Assembly: GCF_965204935.1 (NCBI RefSeq)
Contig: NZ_CBDBFO010000002.1
DNA from: Hoeflea_A sp965204935
GTDB taxonomy: Bacteria > Pseudomonadota > Alphaproteobacteria > Rhizobiales > Rhizobiaceae
Strand: one strand, 5' to 3'
DNA: 64,000 nucleotides
Below, in pieces: positions 42,209-51,854 of the stretch; the first letter of the stretch is position 1, and every line of letters starts with the position of its first letter. The notes beneath the pieces were generated by a model. That model saw only the letters and a program-made list of their open reading frames with translations. It did no database searches and was not told the origin of the DNA. Made by a program: the position numbers and the translations under genes.

Positions 42209-43044
42209 CCCTTTACAGCGCCCGCCGTCATACCGGCGATGATCTGCCGTGCCGCGAAGAAAGTGAACAGCAGCGGCGGTATCACGATCAGCGTCCCCAT
42301 CGCCATGATCCGGCCCCATTCAACCCCGGTATCCGTGATGAATCCGGCGGCGCCCACGGGCAAGGTTCGCGATGTCCGGCCGGTCAGGAGCAGCGCCAGG
42401 ATGAATTCGTTCCAGGCAATGCGGAACGTGAAAATTCCCGCCACCGCATAGCCTGATTTCATCAAGGGCAGCAGGACCCGGAAGAACACCTGCAGGGGCG
42501 TTGCTCCGTCGACGATCGCCGCTTCCTCCAACTCAACCGGAATCTGCTTGTAGAAGCCGAACAAAAGCCAGATGGCAAAGGGCAAATTCAGCGCCGTGTA
42601 GAAAAAGATCAGCACTGCAAGATCATTGTCGAGGCTGAAATTTATCACCATGGCAAATGCGGGCACAGCGAGAACCGCCGGCGGCACCATGCGTACCAGC
42701 AATGTCGAGTTTGCCACCAGGACCCGGCCTCTGAAATCGGTACGCGCAAGGGCGTAGGCGCAAAGGCCACCGAAGAACAGCGTGAGAAATGTGGCGACCA
42801 CACCCACGATGACTGAGTTCCACAGGTAGCGATCGAACTTCCCGCGGTTCATGATGTATTCGTAGTTTTCAAGCGTGGGGACGAAGAAGAACCAGACCGG
42901 CTCTTTCTGCTGTACGAGCACATCGTCCTTGAACCCGGTGGCAACCATGACCCAGATCGGGGCCAGGGTAATCAAGGCAAGGATAATCAGCGCGGTGTAG
43001 TGGCCGTAGATGTTCCAGGGATTGTTGATCTGTTTCGCGGCCAT
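42205..43044 (-). CDS. CUT1 sugar ABC transporter permease, MalG type
   Basis: A 279-residue permease with six hydrophobic segments, the EAA loop LEEAAIVDGATPLQVF at about 185-200, and the MTAGAVKG C terminus typical of MalG/UgpE. It is 1 bp after the partner permease and coupled to the b561 gene downstream. It is a paralogue of the permease at 6070-6927, and both C termini end in the same VKG. Confidence 0.94.
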   Translation of the reverse strand: MAAKQINNPWNIYGHYTALIILALITLAPIWVMVATGFKDDVLVQQKEPVWFFFVPTLENYEYIMNRGKFDRYLWNSVIVGVVATFLTLFFGGLCAYALARTDFRGRVLVANSTLLVRMVPPAVLAVPAFAMVINFSLDNDLAVLIFFYTALNLPFAIWLLFGFYKQIPVELEEAAIVDGATPLQVFFRVLLPLMKSGYAVAGIFTFRIAWNEFILALLLTGRTSRTLPVGAAGFITDTGVEWGRIMAMGTLIVIPPLLFTFFAARQIIAGMTAGAVKG

Positions 43045-43045
43045 A

Positions 43046-43975
43046 TCAAATATCCGACTTTTCTTTCATGGGATTTCCCATCATCAGGATGCCGAGGCTG
43101 AGAAGAAATACGATCAGGATCAGCAAAACGGAGATGGCCGATGCATAGCCCAATTGCTGCGTATCGAAGGCCCTGTTGTAGATATGCAGGGACAACAGCT
43201 CGGTTGCCCGCCCCGGCCCCCCTCCGGTCAGGATGTACATGACCTCAAGTGCCCGGAAGACGTCGATGAGGCGCATGAGAAGAGCGATCAGGAGAATGGA
43301 GCGGATCATCGGCAGTTTGACGAAAAGAATATGCTGCCACCAATTCGCGCCATCGATCTTCGAAGCTTCCAGAACTTCGGACGGCAGCGCCTGAAGACCC
43401 GCTATCACAATGATGAAAATGAAGGGCGTCCACTGCCAGATATCGGTGAAGACAATGGCGAAAAAGGCAAGCTCGGCATCTCCGAGCCAGACCTGCGGTT
43501 CTATCCCAATCAATCCGAGGTAATAGTTGATCCAGCCGATGCGCGCGTCGAAGAAATATCGCCAGATCAGGCCAACGACCACCGGCGAAACCATCAGCGG
43601 CAGAATGAAAATGGTCCGAAAGATCGATGCGCCCCGTATCGGCTTCTCCAACAGAAGGGCAAGCGACACTCCGAGAAACATTTCTATCGAAATGGTCCAG
43701 AATCCGAAATTCAGTGTCACCCAGATCGATTCCCAGACATTTTCGTCACCGACCATACGGATGAAGTGGCGCAGGCCCACATAGGGGGCATCGGAGAACG
43801 CCGTGCCTATCTTCCAGTCGTAAAAGCTCAGATAGAACGCCTGGGTGACCGGATACACCAGTCCGGCAACCATGATGGCCACCGCCGGAAATATAAAGAA
43901 GTAGGGAACCAGAGTAGACAGATCCCGTGGCCGGCTGGCGGGGACGGGCAAAGTGCGTTCGGCGACCTCGGTCAT
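43046..43975 (-). CDS. CUT1 sugar ABC transporter permease, MalF/UgpA type
   Basis: A 309-residue permease: cytoplasmic start, first hydrophobic segment at about 27-47, a periplasmic loop near 60-90 and the EAA loop SEVLEASKIDGANWWQHILF near 195. TGGGPGRATELLS after it is a UgpA/MalF signature. It is 61 bp after the binding-protein gene, with a hairpin in the gap, and feeds straight into the MalG-type gene. Confidence 0.94.
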   Translation of the reverse strand: MTEVAERTLPVPASRPRDLSTLVPYFFIFPAVAIMVAGLVYPVTQAFYLSFYDWKIGTAFSDAPYVGLRHFIRMVGDENVWESIWVTLNFGFWTISIEMFLGVSLALLLEKPIRGASIFRTIFILPLMVSPVVVGLIWRYFFDARIGWINYYLGLIGIEPQVWLGDAELAFFAIVFTDIWQWTPFIFIIVIAGLQALPSEVLEASKIDGANWWQHILFVKLPMIRSILLIALLMRLIDVFRALEVMYILTGGGPGRATELLSLHIYNRAFDTQQLGYASAISVLLILIVFLLSLGILMMGNPMKEKSDI

Positions 43976-44002
43976 CGCCTTTCCTCCCTCAGAAAGGTGT
44001 GA

Positions 44003-44023
44003 GGTGACGGCTTAACCGCCACC
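44003..44023 (-). terminator. Hairpin after the sugar-binding-protein gene
   Basis: GGTGACGG and CCGCCACC pair (one mismatch) around CTTAA in the 61-bp gap between the binding-protein gene and the first permease gene. There is no T run. It is probably an mRNA-stabilising or attenuating hairpin like those at 7885 and 19004. Confidence 0.55.
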
Positions 44024-44036
44024 CCACGACAGGCCA

Positions 44037-45374
44037 TTACTGGCTTTTCCTGTAGTTCGCCCAAGTGTAGTAGCCTTCGCGCTCCATAATGGCGCGAAGC
44101 TTCTCATTTGCCTCATCCATGATCGGCTGGATCGGATCATCCGTTGTGATGACCTGTGTCAGGGCCTGGCCAAGCACGTCGATGTTGATCTCGTTCCATT
44201 CAGGAATCAGCGGACGCCAGTCAGGGTCGGCGCAGGGCAGTTGTTCAGCCGTGACCGTATAGTCCGGAAACTTGTCGGCGTTGTTCTGCAGCGTCGAGAT
44301 CCGTATAGGGTCTCCACCAAGTTCCACCATGCGCTGATCGCCAGCCTTCGACGTCATATATTGGATGAACAGAAAGGCGGCTTCCTTGTTGGGAGCGTTG
44401 GCGGGAATACCCATTGCAAAACCACCGGTCTCCGATCCGCAACGGGTGCCGACCGGATGCAGCGCATAGCCGACCTTGCCGTCGATTTTCGAGAGGCTCG
44501 GGTTCCGGGACATGGCTGCGATCTTGAGCGTGTCCAGGTGCATTGCCGCATCACCCTGCAGGAATGCCGCTGCCGCTTCACCAAAGCCAAAGGTTTCGAT
44601 ACCGGTGGGACCGGTCCTTGCCACATGGCGCAGGAATTCAGCGGCCTTAACGGCCTCCGGCGAGTTGACCACCGGGTTCCATTCTTCATCGAAGATCTTG
44701 CCGCCCATCGGCGCGAGATGCAGCAACCATGCCGCGGTGACCTGGTGGCCTGTCTTTCCGCGCGACGTCAAAGCCGGGATTCCGGCCTCGTCAAGCTTTG
44801 TCATGACCGCGGCAAGCTCATCATAGGTGGTCGGGACTTCGATGCCCTGTTCCTCGAAAATATCCTTGCGATAGGCCAGGATCGAGGTTTCGGCGCCGAA
44901 CGGAATGCCATAAAGCGCGCCCGACTTGCCGGGCATGTAGCCCTTGGTGCCACCGACAACACCACCGTTCTGCAGGTAGGCATCGGCGATATCGTCGATG
45001 TCGTAGAGCGGATCGACGAGCGAACCGGATGTGAAGAATTCGCTCAGCGGCGTCAACAGCCCTTTCGAGACATATTCGCCCTTCCACATCACCACCCAGG
45101 AGACCACATCATATTCTCCTTCGGGTTTGGACATTTCGAGAATTTGCCGATCCCGCAGTTTGAGGTACTGGAGCGCATCGACCTCGACATCGATGCCGGT
45201 CTCCTCCACAAACTCCTCGATCAGTTCCTCGGCTGCCTGAAAGTGAGCCAGCGCCGGCCAGCTGACCACAACGGTCGTGCCTTCAAATTTCTCATAGGGA
45301 TTTGCAAATGCGGCGGACGCGAGCAAGGTTGCCACGGCACCGATCGTAAGGGTTTTCAGGGGTTTCAACGACAT
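44037..45374 (-). CDS. Sugar ABC transporter periplasmic substrate-binding protein (CUT1, family 1)
   Basis: A 445-residue secreted protein. The signal peptide is 1-24 (MSLKPLKTL start, cleavage after ASAAFA). The mature part is a family 1 binding protein: FEGTTVVVSWPALAHFQAAEELI at the N terminus, EYDVVSWVVMWKGEYV, ALYGIPFGAETSILAYRKDIFEEQGIEVPTTYDEL, and a conserved aromatic hinge region. It is encoded between the UgpC-type ATPase and the permeases. The ligand is not predictable. Confidence 0.93.
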   Translation of the reverse strand: MSLKPLKTLTIGAVATLLASAAFANPYEKFEGTTVVVSWPALAHFQAAEELIEEFVEETGIDVEVDALQYLKLRDRQILEMSKPEGEYDVVSWVVMWKGEYVSKGLLTPLSEFFTSGSLVDPLYDIDDIADAYLQNGGVVGGTKGYMPGKSGALYGIPFGAETSILAYRKDIFEEQGIEVPTTYDELAAVMTKLDEAGIPALTSRGKTGHQVTAAWLLHLAPMGGKIFDEEWNPVVNSPEAVKAAEFLRHVARTGPTGIETFGFGEAAAAFLQGDAAMHLDTLKIAAMSRNPSLSKIDGKVGYALHPVGTRCGSETGGFAMGIPANAPNKEAAFLFIQYMTSKAGDQRMVELGGDPIRISTLQNNADKFPDYTVTAEQLPCADPDWRPLIPEWNEINIDVLGQALTQVITTDDPIQPIMDEANEKLRAIMEREGYYTWANYRKSQ

Positions 45375-45409
45375 ATTATCCTCCGTGTCATCCGTTGAAT
45401 TTCGGTTCT

Positions 45410-46510
45410 TCAGGAAATTGCTCCGCCGGTCGTCCGGTCGAAGAGGTAGATTCGGCTTGTGTCGAACATGTATTTCCCGCTCTCGAGCGGAGCGCTGTCG
45501 GGTCCGACCTCGATGGCCGCCGAAATCTGTTTTCCGCCGATTTCGGCGGCCAGAAACTGGCTTGAGCCAATGTACTCGGCCACCTTGACATCGAGTTCCA
45601 CCGGCGAAAATTCAGATTCGCTGGTGCCGCCTCCACCAGTGGCGGCGGAAAAATGCTCCGGTCTCAGACCGACGACGACATCGCTGGAATCGCGTTTCTG
45701 CACCGCCTGGTGCAATCTTTTCGGCAGCGGAAGGTCAAAGCCGTTGCCCTTTACCCGCGGCACCTCCCCCGACACTTCGGCATCCAGCATGTTCATGGAT
45801 GGCGAGCCGATAAAGCCGGCTACAAAGATATTGACCGGATTGTTGTAGACCTCCCTTGGGGAACCGACCTGTTGGACATGGCCTTTTTCCATAATCACGA
45901 TCCGATCGGCCATGGTCATGGCTTCAATCTGGTCGTGGGTCACATACACCATCGTCCGGTCCAGCTTTTTGTGCAGAAGGGCCAGTTCGGTTCGCATCGT
46001 CGAGCGCAGTTTCGCGTCCAGGTTCGAAAGGGGTTCATCGAAAAGGAAACAATAGGCGTCTCGCACGATTGCGCGGCCCATGGCGACGCGCTGCCTTTGA
46101 CCGCCGGAAAGGTCCTTGGGCTTGCGATCGAGATATTCCGTCAACTCCAACATGTCAGCAGCAACTTTGACCCGCTGTTGGACCTCCTTTTTCGGCGTAC
46201 CGGCCAACCGCAGGGCAAAGGACATGTTCTCGGCCACATTCATATGCGGATAAAGCGCGTAGGACTGAAAGACCATGGCGATATCGCGTTCCTTCGGCCG
46301 CGCCCATGTCACGTCCTTTCCGGCAATATGAATCATTCCGCTGGAGACCGGTTCGAGGCCGGCGATCATCCGCAAGGTCGTGGATTTGCCGCAGCCGGAG
46401 GGGCCGACAATGACCACGAATTCCCCTTCGTCAAATGACAAATCCAGGGGTGGAATGACATTCACAGGCCCGTAGGATTTTGTGACCTCGGTCAGTTGAA
46501 CCCCACTCAT
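45410..46510 (-). CDS. Sugar ABC transporter ATP-binding protein, UgpC/MalK type
   Basis: A 366-residue ATPase with Walker A GPSGCGKST (about 37-45), LSGGQRQRVAMGRAIV signature, FLFDEPLSNLDAKLR Walker B/D-loop and a regulatory TOBE domain from about 245. It is close in design to the protein at 4972-6066. It is the first gene of the importer operon, ahead of the binding protein, a different order from region 1, so the two importers are not a simple recent duplication. Confidence 0.94.
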   Translation of the reverse strand: MSGVQLTEVTKSYGPVNVIPPLDLSFDEGEFVVIVGPSGCGKSTTLRMIAGLEPVSSGMIHIAGKDVTWARPKERDIAMVFQSYALYPHMNVAENMSFALRLAGTPKKEVQQRVKVAADMLELTEYLDRKPKDLSGGQRQRVAMGRAIVRDAYCFLFDEPLSNLDAKLRSTMRTELALLHKKLDRTMVYVTHDQIEAMTMADRIVIMEKGHVQQVGSPREVYNNPVNIFVAGFIGSPSMNMLDAEVSGEVPRVKGNGFDLPLPKRLHQAVQKRDSSDVVVGLRPEHFSAATGGGGTSESEFSPVELDVKVAEYIGSSQFLAAEIGGKQISAAIEVGPDSAPLESGKYMFDTSRIYLFDRTTGGAIS

Positions 46511-46721
46511 ATTGTCCTCCCAGTAGACGCTCCGGTTACATCGAGACCCATGTCACCGTGCTGAGCCGGTTGAATTTCACGGACCGGAAAATTTCCTCGT
46601 CGCGTGCTTAGTTGAATGCGCCCAAGCTGCGTTCGGTCCAGTCGCGGAAACCTTTTCCGGACTTCATTGCGAACCTGACCCGGCTTAAAGTGATGACGGA
46701 ATTTTCCACGAAAGTTCCCCC

Positions 46722-47516
46722 TCAGCGTCCCTTGAAGACGGGTTCGCGTTTATCAATGAAAGCGCCGATCGCCTGCTTGCCATCCTCGTTGGCAAGGAGT
46801 GCTCCAGGTGCTCTTTGTTCCATTGTCAGTCCCGCGGTCAGGGCAGCATCCAGTCCGTCGTCCGCCACCCGTAAGGCCTCGCGCAATGCCACCGGAGCCA
46901 TTTGCGCAAGCCCATCGGCGAACTCCATTGCGCGCGCCATCAGCTTGTCCGGCGCACAGGCCTCGAGCGCCACGCCATATTCAACAGCCTGTCGCGCGTT
47001 GATCATCCGGCCGGTCACCAGGATTTCCCTGGCCCTCATCGGTCCAACAAGGCCGGGCAGGCGCCGGGTCCCGCCACCATCCGGCAGGAGCCCAAGCCTG
47101 ATCTCGGGAAGGCCGAGCTTGGTCTTCTCGTTGACGAAGACGAAATCGCAGCAAAGCGCCAGCTCAAATCCGCCACCAAGCGCATATCCGTTGACGGCAC
47201 AGATCGTGGCCTGAGGCAAGTTTGCGACCGCTTCGAATGTCATACGGTAACGGCGTTGAAATTCATCGAACACGGTCTGCCGGGCACTCTGATAGCGGGC
47301 TTTGTCGGTGCCCGCGACAAAACTGCGCCCGGTGCCGGTCAGTATGAGGACACGAACCTCATCCTTGCGCTGGTAGAGCCCGTTCACATAGTCGCCAAGC
47401 GCTGTCAGGATTTCGAGGTTCAGGGCACCCATCGCCTCCTCGCGATCGACACGAAGGATCTCGACCGGACCGTGTCGATGCAGGACGAGATTGGGATGCA
47501 AGCGATCTTCGCTCAT
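46722..47516 (-). CDS. Enoyl-CoA hydratase/isomerase (crotonase) family protein
   Basis: A 264-residue crotonase-fold protein. The oxyanion-hole regions are GTGRSFVAGTDKARY and ICAVNGYALGGGFELALCCDFV, and the catalytic Glu position in LPEIRLGLLPDGGGTRRLPGLVG is partly conserved. The family hydrates enoyl-CoA, isomerises double bonds or cleaves C-C bonds in CoA esters. It overlaps the CoA-transferase remnant by 4 bp and precedes the UgpC-type ATPase by 211 bp, so it may be transcribed with the sugar importer. Whether it still has a CoA-activating partner is unclear because that gene seems deleted. Confidence 0.9.
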   Translation of the reverse strand: MSEDRLHPNLVLHRHGPVEILRVDREEAMGALNLEILTALGDYVNGLYQRKDEVRVLILTGTGRSFVAGTDKARYQSARQTVFDEFQRRYRMTFEAVANLPQATICAVNGYALGGGFELALCCDFVFVNEKTKLGLPEIRLGLLPDGGGTRRLPGLVGPMRAREILVTGRMINARQAVEYGVALEACAPDKLMARAMEFADGLAQMAPVALREALRVADDGLDAALTAGLTMEQRAPGALLANEDGKQAIGAFIDKREPVFKGR

Positions 47517-47743
47517 CCAAGCGCTCCGGATTGCCGCACGGACTCCAGTCGTTCGGATCCGCGAGTCTCGGTCAGAACCACATCTGCATGTCGGCCGGCC
47601 AGTGGCGGCGCGTGGCGCAGAGCGACAGAGGATTCAATCATCGAGGCGGGATTTGCGATTGCTAGGATGTCTGCGGCAACCGGGTGCCCCGAAACCACAA
47701 TACGCTCCCCATCCAATGCACCGGGCGCGACAAGTCCGGACAT
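47513..47743 (-). pseudogene. Remnant of a CaiB/BaiF CoA-transferase (76 codons)
   Basis: The frame has a GGAGG ribosome site and an ATG but encodes only 76 residues. Its C terminus, HAPPLAGRHADVVL followed by a short helix ending near SGALG, looks like the extreme C terminus of family III CoA-transferases (the region after the HPVAG-like and P-PLLGEHT segments), whereas the N-terminal catalytic domain is absent. It is best read as an internal deletion of a full-length gene that left both ends in frame. It overlaps the crotonase gene by 4 bp, so it could still provide translational coupling. Confidence 0.5.
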
Positions 47744-47787
47744 GGTTCGTCCTCCGTCATGGTGCCGGCAATCGGCGGAAAAAACGT

Positions 47788-47804
47788 ATTACCATGTTGG
47801 TAAT
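47788..47804. promoter_or_regulatory. LacI-family operator palindrome
   Basis: ATTACCATGTTGGTAAT consists of perfect 7-bp halves ATTACCA/TGGTAAT with a 3-bp centre. It lies 83 bp before lacI-type start and 45 bp before the divergent CoA-transferase remnant, so it can control both directions. It is the expected position for an autoregulated LacI-type operator. Confidence 0.75.
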
Positions 47805-47886
47805 TCGATTTATCAACACTAGAGTGCGGAATTAATCCTTGTCAAGTATCATCGCTTTTGCTGTTGATTTGAAAAAGGATCAGCTT

Positions 47887-48882
47887 ATGCCGTCACTTGC
47901 CGAGATAGCCAAACTTGCCGGTGTTTCACCGGCTGTGGTTTCGCGGGTGGTCAACAAGGACGCGACGCTCCGGATTTCGAAAGAGACGCTTGAACGGGTT
48001 GAGTCGGTCGTACGCGAAACCGGCTACACACCCAATCGGGCGGCCAAGTCACTGCGCTCGACCGAAACGGGCCTCATTGCGCTGGTGGTCCATGATGTCA
48101 CCAATCCGATCTACGCGGAGATAACAAAGGGCGCGCAAGCAGCAGCAACCAAAGCGGGCAAGGCAATTTTGCTGGTCGATGCCTCTGGTGGCTCCGAAAG
48201 CACGTCCCGGCTGCTGGAGCTTATCGGCGGACACGGGGTTGATGGGTTGATTCTCCAGGCTGATCAGAGTGTGTCCGATCAGGTGTTGGCACGCGCCGCA
48301 AACGAAAACGTTCGCACCGTTCTGCTTCAGGCAAAGCTGGATGCACAGCTCAAGGTTGTTTCGCTTCCCGATGAAATTGCCGCACGCACGGGTGTCCGGC
48401 ATCTCATGGATCAGGGCCACAGCAAGATTGGCTGCATAGCAACCGTCAAAGGTCTCAGCTTTACCGAAGATCGTGTCACGGGCTGGAAAAACTGTTTGAC
48501 GGAAAACGGACTCAAATGGAATGAGGATTGGCTCCGATATGCCGAGCCGGATATCGCCGGTGGTCAAGAAGCGATGGCTTCGCTGCTTTCGAGCTGCCCC
48601 GAGATCACTGCCGTCTTGTGTTGCAATGTTCTGTCTGCGATCGGAGCTATGGCTGTGGCCCTTTCACGCAAGATCGAAATACCGTCAAAATGCGCGATTG
48701 TCGCCATTCACGATATACCGTTCGCCGAATACGCGACCGTGCCTCTGACCACGGTTTCCATGCCTTTGTTTCAACTCGGCAAAATGTCTGTGGAGACCCT
48801 GCTGGACAAGAATACTGGACAGACACCCGCCTGCATTGTCGTCCCCGATTCACCGCAGCTGATACGCAGAAACAGCAGTTAA
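47887..48882 (+). CDS. LacI/GalR-family transcriptional regulator
   Basis: A 331-residue LacI protein from the ATG at 47887, preceded by an AAGGAT ribosome site; an upstream start at 47839 would add residues before the HTH. LAEIAKLAGVSPAVVSRVVNKD (about 3-24) is the DNA-binding helix-turn-helix and YTPNRAAKSLRSTETGLIALVV the hinge. The effector domain (GSESTSRLLELIGGHGVDGLILQA, KCAIVAIHDIPFAEYATVPLTTV) is sugar-binding-protein-like. It is divergent from the crotonase/importer genes and probably represses them in the absence of the sugar. Confidence 0.92.
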   Translation: MPSLAEIAKLAGVSPAVVSRVVNKDATLRISKETLERVESVVRETGYTPNRAAKSLRSTETGLIALVVHDVTNPIYAEITKGAQAAATKAGKAILLVDASGGSESTSRLLELIGGHGVDGLILQADQSVSDQVLARAANENVRTVLLQAKLDAQLKVVSLPDEIAARTGVRHLMDQGHSKIGCIATVKGLSFTEDRVTGWKNCLTENGLKWNEDWLRYAEPDIAGGQEAMASLLSSCPEITAVLCCNVLSAIGAMAVALSRKIEIPSKCAIVAIHDIPFAEYATVPLTTVSMPLFQLGKMSVETLLDKNTGQTPACIVVPDSPQLIRRNSS

Positions 48883-49358
48883 CAGACTTGCCAGCCGGTC
48901 GCGTCAACCGGCTTTTTGCGATCACCGACGCCCTGTTTCATTGCTTGCCCCTCGGTGGCTGTCAGAGTGACATGGGGCATGTGATCGCGTCATCTGCCAA
49001 CGCGGCTCCATGGGAAGGTTGCCGGGTCGTTCGGCAACGTAAGTGTGACGCGGATATTCGACGGCAATAGATCCCTTTCGCCTTTTGGGGAGACAGCAAA
49101 AGATGGACCGATTGTGGTTGCCAGAGTCGCGTAGGAACAGCCAGCTTGTCTGGCTGATGAGACGCATCTCATAGGCAAATGAGACCCTGAACAGATTTTA
49201 TACCGATTGGGACCCGGTTAAGCTGTCGTTTCGTCAGAGCTTGGATAGATGCCGCGCAATCTGGGAGTGCGAATGGGACGTTTTGACGTCAACTCCGCAC
49301 CGATAGAGTAATGATACTGCCAACCGCTCGATAAACCCGTTTTCGTAGGAGGGTCTTC
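48883..49358. other. Intergenic stretch without a recognised gene
   Basis: About 476 bp between lacI and the phytoene-desaturase-like gene. Short frames on the minus strand (48922-49167) have no recognised domain or ribosome site. A promoter for the plus-strand gene is expected near its end, where GTAGGAGGG is its ribosome site. I see no repeat or RNA gene. Confidence 0.5.
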
Positions 49359-50488
49359 ATGTCCAGTAAACACGACGCCGTGGTCATCGGAGCCGGCCAC
49401 AACGGACTAACCTGTGCAGCCTACCTTGCGAAGGCCGGCCTTTCCGTGCTCGTGCTCGACGCTTATGACCGTATCGGTGGCATGAGCACATCGGAAGAGC
49501 TGACGCTCCCCGGCTTTCAATCAGATGTCCACGCGGTCGGTTACCAGTTCGCCAATTTGTCCCCGACGCCGGAAGAACTCCGGCTTGGCGAACACGGATT
49601 TGAACTCATCCGCCCCAATCCGAACATGGTGCACGCTTTTCCGGACGGCACCTGTGTGGGTCTGTTCCGAACCGTTGAGGAGACGTGCGAGAGCATCGCT
49701 CAGTTTTCGCGGCGCGACGCATCCACCTGGAAGAGCATTTTTGAGGGCTATCTCGAACAGAAGGAGATATTTACCGCAGCCGTAACTGCTCACCCCGTCA
49801 CGCGTCTTGAGCATAGTGTGATTTGACCATATTGGCGGCATTTCCGGCCAGCGCGATCTGGATCGCGACAAGTGGATTATATCCGAGGGCACCCATGGAA
49901 CTCAGGTAGCTTGATATCCGGCACCAGGCGTGTGCATAGCGGTCTGTCCGGAAGCAGCCCGAGACTTTGATTTTGACCTTTGCCATCCTGATTTTTTGCT
50001 CGCCCGCGTTATTGGTGAAGCTGACATCGGGTTCGCTCATGAAGCGAAGCACGGAGTCCTCGTGTTTCAACAGACGCTCATGCAGGTTGTGGGCATCCGA
50101 CTTTGCGACCCGTCCGCGCTTACCTTCCGGTTTCGCAGGAACGTCGGGCATTTCCCCGGCACCTTGCGTCAGAATGGTCCGATACCTTTTGCGTATCTTG
50201 CGACATTCGGCCTCGCTCAACACCCCGGTCTCGCTCTTGTTGACCTTATGGCAGACCTCACGCAACACCTTCCTCATCAGGCGCGCCCAACGGTAATTGC
50301 TGGAGTCGACGACAAAGGTCAGTTCCCGAAGCAGATGCGACCCGCATAGCTGATGCTTGCACTGGCTGTATGCAAGGTAGGATGCCCAGCAATCATGGAT
50401 CAACACCCCGGTGTAGACCGGAATGATGCCGAATGCCTCTATCGCTTCCTTGCCGCGCCTGGGGTGCAGGAACTTGATAGTGTGGATA

Positions 50489-51854
50489 CCCCGCCCGGAG
50501 GCATCGTAATGTGCCAGGTGCCGTTATACTGAACGTCACAAATCAAAGGGAGAGTATCCACATGTCGGAAGTTAGCATCATCGGCGTTGATCTTGCAAAG
50601 CAGGTTTTTCAGGTCCACGGAGCCACAGCCGATGGCTCGGTTGGCTACCGCAAGAAGTTGAGCCGCGCCCAGTTCATGCCGTTTCTTGCACAGCAGCCCC
50701 GATGCATTGTCGCGATGGAGGCCTGCGCCACAGCTCACGATTGGGGCCGCGAGATCGGTAAGTTGGGCCATGAGGTGAAGCTGATTCCACCTCAGTACGT
50801 GAAACCTTTTGTCAAAAGGCAGAAAAACGACAGGGCAGACGCTGAGGCGATCACTGAAGCTGCCTCCCGGCCGACCATGCGGTTCGTTGAGGTGAAATCC
50901 ACCGAGCAGCAATCGCGCGGCATGCTGTTCCGATCACGGCAGATGTTTGTCAGGCAGCGCACGCAGACCATCAATGCGCTGCGCGGCCATCTCGCCGAAT
51001 ATGGCGTGATCGGGCCGAAGAGCAAGGCGGGGATCAAGAAGTTGAGAGCCGCGCTGGACGACGATACCAATGGGCTGCCCGCCCTCGTGCGTAACACGGC
51101 CCGGATGTATGCCGAGCACATCGATCTGCTGGCGACCAGGATTTTCGATCTGACGAAGCAACTCAAGACGGAGGCGAAAGCATCCGGCACAGTGCGAAGG
51201 CTGACAACAATGCCGGGCGTCGGGTTGCAGACGGCACTGGCAATTGAGGCCTTTGCCCCGGACATGAATTGCTTCAAACGGGGGCGTGACTTCGCAGCCT
51301 GGCTGGGTCTCGTGCCGCTTCAGCGCTCGACAGGCGGTAAGGACCGGCTCGGGAAAGTTTCGAAGATGGGTCAGAAAGACATCCGAAGCCTGTTGATCAT
51401 CGGGGCGATGTCAGTGATCAATGCGGCGACGCGGTTTGGGGTTCGCAAGGGAAGCTGGCTGGCCAGAATGCTGGATCGAAAACCGAAGCTTCTGGTCGCG
51501 ATCACGCTGGCCAACAGGATGGCACGGGGTATCTGGGCCATGATATCGAAACAGGAGAATTATCGGAATCCGGAGGCGGTAGCGTAAGCGCGGATCGCGC
51601 AACGCTTCGCGTCGGTGCCCGGGACGTGTGAAGAGGTCGACGAATAGCATGGGAGATTGATCGGAAAGATCCGGAGCGGGAAAACCATGTTGACCCAAAA
51701 GGCAAAATAGCTCTGGAACTTGATTTGGACCCGGTTCGCGCATCACCATACCGGCCCGCGGCTGCACAAAAAGCCGCACTGTGAGGCCTGATAAATGACC
51801 GCATCCGATCACACGCTCACATCACCGTTCGAAAATCGCTTGACACCGGGGTAT
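50489..51854 (+). mobile_element. IS110-family insertion sequence nested in IS66
   Basis: About 1.37 kb between the two halves of the IS66 transposase. Ends are placed where the IS66 coding sequence resumes and are uncertain by a few bases because IS110 elements usually lack clear terminal inverted repeats and target duplications; a short GGTATCC/GGATACC similarity occurs at both edges. It carries one transposase gene with about 70 bp before and about 265 bp after it. Confidence 0.8.
50562..51587 (+). CDS. IS110-family transposase (DEDD/RuvC-like with Ser-containing C-terminal domain)
   Basis: A 341-residue protein from the ATG at 50562. IIGVDLAKQVFQVHG at about 6-20 gives the first Asp of the RuvC-like DEDD centre, VAMEACATAHDWGRE (Glu) and QKNDRADAEAI (paired Asp) follow, and TMPGVGLQTALAIEAF plus GLVPLQRSTGGKDRLG is the transposase_20 region with the conserved Ser. 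It is complete. The product has a typical IS110 length, so this copy may be active. Confidence 0.93.
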   Translation: MSEVSIIGVDLAKQVFQVHGATADGSVGYRKKLSRAQFMPFLAQQPRCIVAMEACATAHDWGREIGKLGHEVKLIPPQYVKPFVKRQKNDRADAEAITEAASRPTMRFVEVKSTEQQSRGMLFRSRQMFVRQRTQTINALRGHLAEYGVIGPKSKAGIKKLRAALDDDTNGLPALVRNTARMYAEHIDLLATRIFDLTKQLKTEAKASGTVRRLTTMPGVGLQTALAIEAFAPDMNCFKRGRDFAAWLGLVPLQRSTGGKDRLGKVSKMGQKDIRSLLIIGAMSVINAATRFGVRKGSWLARMLDRKPKLLVAITLANRMARGIWAMISKQENYRNPEAVA

